From contig JAFCMP010000007.1 of the NCBI GenBank assembly GCA_017506865.1, positions 310,001-374,000 on the forward strand: DNA of 64,000 bases, written 5' to 3'. This stretch comes from Tribonema minus. Taxonomy: Eukaryota; Sar; Xanthophyceae; Tribonematales; Tribonemataceae. Each line of letters begins with the position of its first letter. The first letter of the stretch is position 1. This document shows, in pieces, positions 59,281-64,000 of this stretch. The position numbers were made by a program, and so were the translations under genes. Under the pieces are notes generated by a model. That model searched no databases. It was given only the letters and a program-made list of their open reading frames with translations, and had not been told where the DNA came from.

Positions 59281-60753
59281 GGTCAGCTTCGGGTGCCAGC
59301 GCCTGCTGATGAGAGAGGGGGGAGGGGGCAATTGTGTTTGAAGAGCTTGGCGTTTTCAGACGAGTCGTGGTGAGAAAGGCCCATTTTGGACCCGAGAGTG
59401 CGACAGTGCCCAGCGACAGAGCAGGGTATGATTCTCTATCGTCAAGTAAGCCAACGTAGGACAACGAGGCAATTCGCCGTGCAGCAAGAAAATTTTATCG
59501 GTCGAGTAGGGGTGGAGTAGGGGATTTGGCCCTCTCCACAGCATGTGAATACACATGTAAACACACAGCTGGACCACATGACAGCCCCTGTGACTTTGTG
59601 CTCTCATGTGTGTCTGCTGGTGATAAACAACTGCACACCTCTAGAGGACGTCGACTTGACACCAAAAAAGCAGGATTCAACGAGGATGGGCATCAAAGCC
59701 ATTAATTACACTTTGGGTGTGAGTAGCCTTGGATGCTTGTCTACTAAACGAGGAGCTGCACGCAAGCCACTCACACGCAGACGGCCTCTGGCGATGGTTC
59801 GCTTGGAGTATCACGCGCACCCACCCATGTATCATGCGCAGGCAAGGCAAGATCGCTTTTCAGCGATGCAGTACTTGGTTGCGAGTGATGCGTACCTTGT
59901 GCTAGCACGATGCCTGATGATGCAGTCAGTAGCCGCCTGCTGCGCAGTTGCGAGAGTGTTTGACGCCTCCTGCTCCGTGCAAGCGTGTGAGCACAGCGCG
60001 AAGGTAGACTTCGCGCTCTTTCGGAGGAGAGCGCCAAAGCCAAGTTTGCGAGAACGCACGACCTAGGGTCCTTCACAACCGCTAATGTGTCAACTACCTC
60101 AGGCAGGCAACTGGTAAGTGCTCATATCGCTCGCCAAGTGTATTTGCTTGTTCTGCACTTTAGCAGCACTAAGTGAGCGCGTGTAGTTCCCTCATGCCAC
60201 GCAGGCGTGCGGAGCGCGGTCACCTCATCCGGCTATGAGGACATGGCCGCGGTCTGATGCAAGTGCCATACAAGTGCCAGTACTGTAAAAGGAAGTGGAC
60301 TCAGCGACGTAGCTACCGTGGTGCAGAAGAGATCAGCTGTGGCCAACAGCAAGTTCTTTTCTTTTTTTTTTAAGTCGGCATATTTATTCTTCCCGCGCTC
60401 CGCAAACAACATGGTGGTGATGCAGATACAGTGCGAGCCTGTGCAGAGGGGCAATTTCGACAGAGTCGCTGCACCTTAACTAGAAGGATAGTTGCAGGAC
60501 ACACGTCTGCTGCTTCGGCACGTCTGATACAAATGCGGAGCCCGGCTCCACTGTCGCAAATAACTTTTTTCTGGAAGAAGCATAGCAAGCGTCATGCCAT
60601 GCCACGGGCCATGCCACGGGCAAAGCTCTCAGTGCTGCACAGCTTAAGTGCACCATCTGGCTGAGCTACTGCCTCGACGCAAATCTCCAAGCACAGTCGT
60701 CGCCGCTGCGGGTTCATATAAACCGGAGGCGTCCAGGGGCATCTGCATCAAAG
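59281..60753. other. Intergenic between divergent genes
   Basis: No supported gene; the open frames on both strands are short and lack recognisable content. It should contain promoters of the PhnB-like gene (-) and the acyltransferase-like gene (+). Confidence 0.55.
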
Positions 60754-63700
60754 ATGATGCGCGACACGAGCACAGACACGCGCGCTCCCTTTGAGAATGG
60801 CCACGCTGCTGAAGTCAACGCGCTGCCTGAGGGATCAAGCGCTGAATGGCGCGACGCTGAGGAAGGCACGTCCGATTCAAAACTTGATGTTGAAGCAGGA
60901 TTGCGGCAGCAGCTCGCCCTCACAAGGCTGAGCCAAGTCTTCAAAGGCGACAAGGATGCAGAGGCTGCGCGAGCGTTCCCGCCTTCACGCATTCACTGGG
61001 AGCGGCTGCAGTGGTGGCACGTCCCGCTGCTGTGTGCGTATGCGCCATTCGGTGTAGTCCTGGCCTTGCTTAGATTATTGGCTCTCGTCGTGGTGTTCAT
61101 CGTCTGGGCTGTGTTGGGGAAGGAGAAATTTGGTGGGCAGCGGCGGGTCAAGACGCTCAAGGCCATCTTCTGCTACAAAAGTGAGGTAAGACTGTGTGCG
61201 GCACTCGTTTCATGTTTTGTGAATCACAAAGCACTTCAAGTAATTGAAGTTGATAAAGATAGCAATTGATCGGGTGAAGCTCTGTCACGCAAGCACACTA
61301 GACAATGTTAAATTCGTGACAGCATTCAGTACACTGTATCGCAGAAGATGCTCACGCCAGTGGGCATAACTTCAAGCCTATAAGAGTTGCCCTTCAGTGA
61401 ACTCCAGCTCACTTGCCTGGCATAGTCGAGCATGTCATCGAGCCGCAGTGCTGTGCCAGTTGAACCATACAGTATGACATGATGTACATTCATACAACAA
61501 ATGTCATCTGCTGCCGCGGTGCCGGCGGCCTCCAGACAGTGTCACAACGGCGGATGCATCGACCATGTGCGCAGTGCTGGGACGCACAGGTGCCAATGGC
61601 ATTACATTTAATGGCGGTGCCCCGGCATCGAGGGCATCGGTAGCGCCGGCAGCAGCGTCCAAAGACTCTGAGGTGCAGCGCGTGCAGAAGCGCTGCCGGC
61701 GGCGGCGCCCAACACATTGCCCGCGTGCCAAACTTCAAGTTGAAGTAGTGTTGGCAATGGCAACCAACGACAAGGCATGTTGCATCAGTCTGTACCTTCG
61801 TCAGAGGTGATGGGGTCGCTGACAGCGTACACACACTTCGAGTTCTCTTAAGTTCTATCTGGGCTCCTGGACTGGGGTCCGCACAATCCTCCTTGACACG
61901 GTGGTGGGTGCGATGCAGCTTACCTGAGGGTTCAGGTTTAGGGTGAGGGTCAGGGTTTAGGGTTACTGACCTGAGCTTCTTTTGCCCCATTGCGTGGCCG
62001 TTGCGTGTTGCTCGCACCAGGCATGGTACAAGGACCCTCAGCGAGGCCTGGTGCCGTGGTCTCTTGCCACGGTTGTGTTACCCAAGGGCAAGGGCGTAAT
62101 TCTTGTGCCCGAGCACCATAATGGAGGCCACGGTAAGTGGTGGCAAGTTGCTGCCCTGTTCATGGTGCTCTGATATGCACAACAGTAATCACACTAGCCA
62201 TACAGCACGTGTAGACGAGCTTCACGAAGGTGCACATGTGTAACTCATGTTGGAGCTTGAGGGGGATTCGAGGCACTTTGTCCTACCTCAACGTTCAAGC
62301 TGTGACAGTTATAGCAGCGCGTGACGCGACTGCCAATCATGAAATGCAGCACCTCGTCACAGTGCGCCTTGAGGTCTTCAGTCAAGCAAATACCAGCTTT
62401 GGTCCATGATGCGTGCTGCCATTGGAACTTGATGTCATGGTGCTGCTGACTGCAACATGGAGGTGTTCAAAAGGACGGACGCTCAGCTTGGGTCAGTGAA
62501 TGTGTCAGTGCCGCAGCGCTTGTGACGTTTCGCAGGCTGTGCATTAGACTACTGACTACAACAATATTTCAACAACAACAAAAAAAAGCATAGCCCCCGC
62601 CAGGTCCTCGGAGTCAGCGCTCAGCCCATGTTATCATGACTTTGTACTTTGAAGCTCACTGGATCTTGAAGCGTTGTATGCGCAGAGAGTCAGCCGTGTC
62701 TCACAAACTGTGTGCAAGCATTCAATGTTCATCACCAAAGGACGCGAGTGAACTACGCTGCTGAGATCATGGTCAAGTCTGTGCAGCTGCTAGGACGTGC
62801 CTATGGCGCATGTCTCCTTGGAGGCCACTGGTATGGCATGCAGTACAAACCCTTCAGGAGGCTTGAGGGATCTCCAATTGCTCTTGCAGCTGCACTGGGG
62901 GTAGCAGCTACTGTCACAGTGCATCATAGGGTTAGCTAACCCTAACCCTATTCTGGCCCCAGGGCATCTACGCCCCCATGGTTGCCAATGGGCAAATTGA
63001 ATGCGCACTAAACAAGTCTTCCATTGCACTACTGCTAGACCTGGGCTCATGCAAATAAAGCTACACCGACAATGCCGTCGACGCTCAGTGACATTGCGTA
63101 TGTAACCGTCAAGGCTTATGCTACTGCAGTAGTAGTACTGGCTAGTGTGACACGTGCTGCGGCGCGGAACAGCACCCACAGCTGTTAACACGTTAGCACG
63201 TTTTATATGCTGACCGCTGCTGAGTGCAATCGCTGCCACTGACTGCTGGTGGCTCCAAAATCAACATGACATCACCCCTCGCACACAGCCTGCAGGTCTA
63301 TATCCCTACACCGATCTTGGAGCGTAGCCCACTGGCACTCCCCGCCGCTGCGTCGCACTGTCAGTACTTGGCTATCATAACGGAAGTCACTATGTGGCGC
63401 CGTTTGAGTTGTATGTAACATTCATCCCAGAGTTTTTGCCGCAGAAAACAGCAGCCATTGCCCAACATAGCAATAACCAATATCCTCTGCCCGCAGCCTT
63501 CCTATTACAGTGGCCTTGGCCATGGAGGTCAGCACTTTTTTGACTGGTATGTAACACGAGTCATGCACAGTTCTTGCTGCAGGCAACCGTGTCCATCGCC
63601 CAGCACAACAGCTACAACGCATGCACAGTTCCAACTCAGACTCCCTCTGCCCGCCGCTTTCCTGTCACAGAGGGCGTAGCTATGGAGGTCGGACCGGGCC

Positions 63701-64000
63701 CCCAGGGCTACGCCATGGCCTTCCTGACATAGACTAGGTCATTCAAACTATTTGCTGCAGGTAACAGTGACCATCGCCAAGCACAATTACAACAATTACA
63801 GATTTTTTCCACTTGCCGCCTTCGTATCACAGAGGCCTTAGCCATGGAGGTCGGACCGGGCCCCCAGGGCTACGCCATGACATTCCTGACTCACATCAAG
63901 GTCGCCACGTCGCGCGTCGCACAATTCGTGGGGCCCACGCACCTCGTGACGGTGCGCGGCCCCGTGACGCCGCGACTTGAAGATGCGGTTGAAGATTGGC
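60754..64000 (+). CDS. Membrane protein, possibly a glycerolipid (PlsC-type) acyltransferase, partial at right edge
   Basis: Exon 1 (60754-61185) starts MMRDTSTDTR and encodes a soluble N-terminus, then a hydrophobic stretch (HVPLLCAYAPFGVVLALLRLLALVVVFIVWAVLG). 'APFGVVLALLRL' resembles the 'PIGF.LA..R' stretch of plant-type glycerol-3-phosphate acyltransferases. A likely exon 2 (62021-62132, CACCAG|GCATGG to CCACG|GTAAGT) encodes AWYKDPQRGLVPWSL. A third exon starting at 63833 fits its phase and encodes EVGPGPQGYAMTFLTHIK, then VATSRVAQFVGPTHLVTVRGP, similar to the 'SRLSEI..P...VRLTRD' region of the same family. I did not find the NHx4D motif, so the enzyme call is tentative. The gene continues past the window end. 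Confidence 0.4.
61920..62952. repeat. Telomere-like tracts in the introns of the last gene
   Basis: Degenerate TTAGGG repeats at about 61930-61967, and a head-to-head TTAGGG/CCCTAA junction (GGGTTAGCTAACCCTAACCC) at about 62928-62951. The sequence between 62133 and 63430 has no coding segment that I can support. Confidence 0.7.
63425..63900 (+). repeat. Three-unit array of an acceptor and exon start
   Basis: The acceptor and start of the last exon (CAG|..GCC.TAGCCATGGAGGTC) occur three times, at about 63510-63536, 63668-63720 and 63831-63890. The units are 150-165 bp and share an upstream 'GCAG..AAC.GTG.CCATCGCC.A.CACAA' block. The third copy continues into a long open frame and is taken as the working exon; the second ends at a stop after GYAMAFLT. 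Confidence 0.85.

Noticed and set aside
59545..60066. 173-codon plus-strand frame between the PhnB-like and last genes
   Set aside because: No recognisable domain, ordinary non-coding composition and an equally long open antisense frame.
1..64000. tRNA and rRNA genes
   Set aside because: No cloverleaf-like block with a GTTCRANNC-type arm or rRNA-like stretch was recognised by eye. A tRNA scan was not possible.

Overview
The window is eukaryotic nuclear DNA. Its GC-rich exons are split by long introns with GT-AG (once GC-AG) junctions, and the products are eukaryotic: SURF1, a proteasome alpha subunit, RhoGAP, RING-H2, an RRM protein and an LRR-ROCO GTPase. Two tandem genes carry a 'GYWLFVAGTSQTLRGTYM'-type segment followed by ankyrin-like helices, an architecture I associate with photosynthetic stramenopiles; together with the LRR-ROCO gene this suggests a stramenopile alga of the brown-alga/xanthophyte group. 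That placement is inference from memory of these families, not a search.

Layout, left to right: SURF1 (-, 3' end off the window or undetected); a divergent nine-exon C69 dipeptidase (+, 1834-15307); a RhoGAP protein (+, 16222-21482); 4 kb without a convincing gene; an unrecognised nuclear-looking protein (+, 25634-27294); a membrane RING-H2 E3 ligase (-, 29600-31978); 2.4 kb of non-coding DNA; two tandem ankyrin-like paralogues (+, 34413-35916, frameshifted, and 37158-38705, intact); an RBM18-like RRM protein (-, 40001-41931) divergent from proteasome alpha-7/PSMA3 (+, 42071-44227); an LRR-Roc-COR protein with a possible C-terminal PDZ-like domain (+, 44697-52644); a DUF900-type alpha/beta hydrolase (+, 52987-56820); a PhnB/glyoxalase-fold protein (-, 58780-59280); and a membrane protein running off the right end, possibly a glycerolipid acyltransferase (+, 60754 onward).

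The most striking signal is in the introns. Almost every intron of the larger genes contains one to six degraded direct copies of its own exon-intron junction: the last or first 30-130 bp of the exon plus the adjoining splice site and some intron. I call these splice-junction echoes. They occur at donors and at acceptors, on both strands and in at least six genes, and they are mixed with interstitial TTAGGG/CCCTAA tracts, long poly-C and poly-G runs, and a dispersed TTGAAGTT motif. They make up much of the intron sequence and suggest that introns here grow by repeated local tandem duplication across splice sites. Some echoes keep an open frame, so they could also act as cassette exons.

The genes do not form one pathway. 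They are housekeeping and signalling genes, with two close divergent pairs (SURF1/C69 and RBM18-like/PSMA3) that probably share promoters. Exon coordinates were derived by hand from splice consensus, reading phase and protein-family continuity; total coding lengths divisible by three support the models for C69, RhoGAP, PSMA3, ROCO, the RRM protein and ankyrin copy 2.
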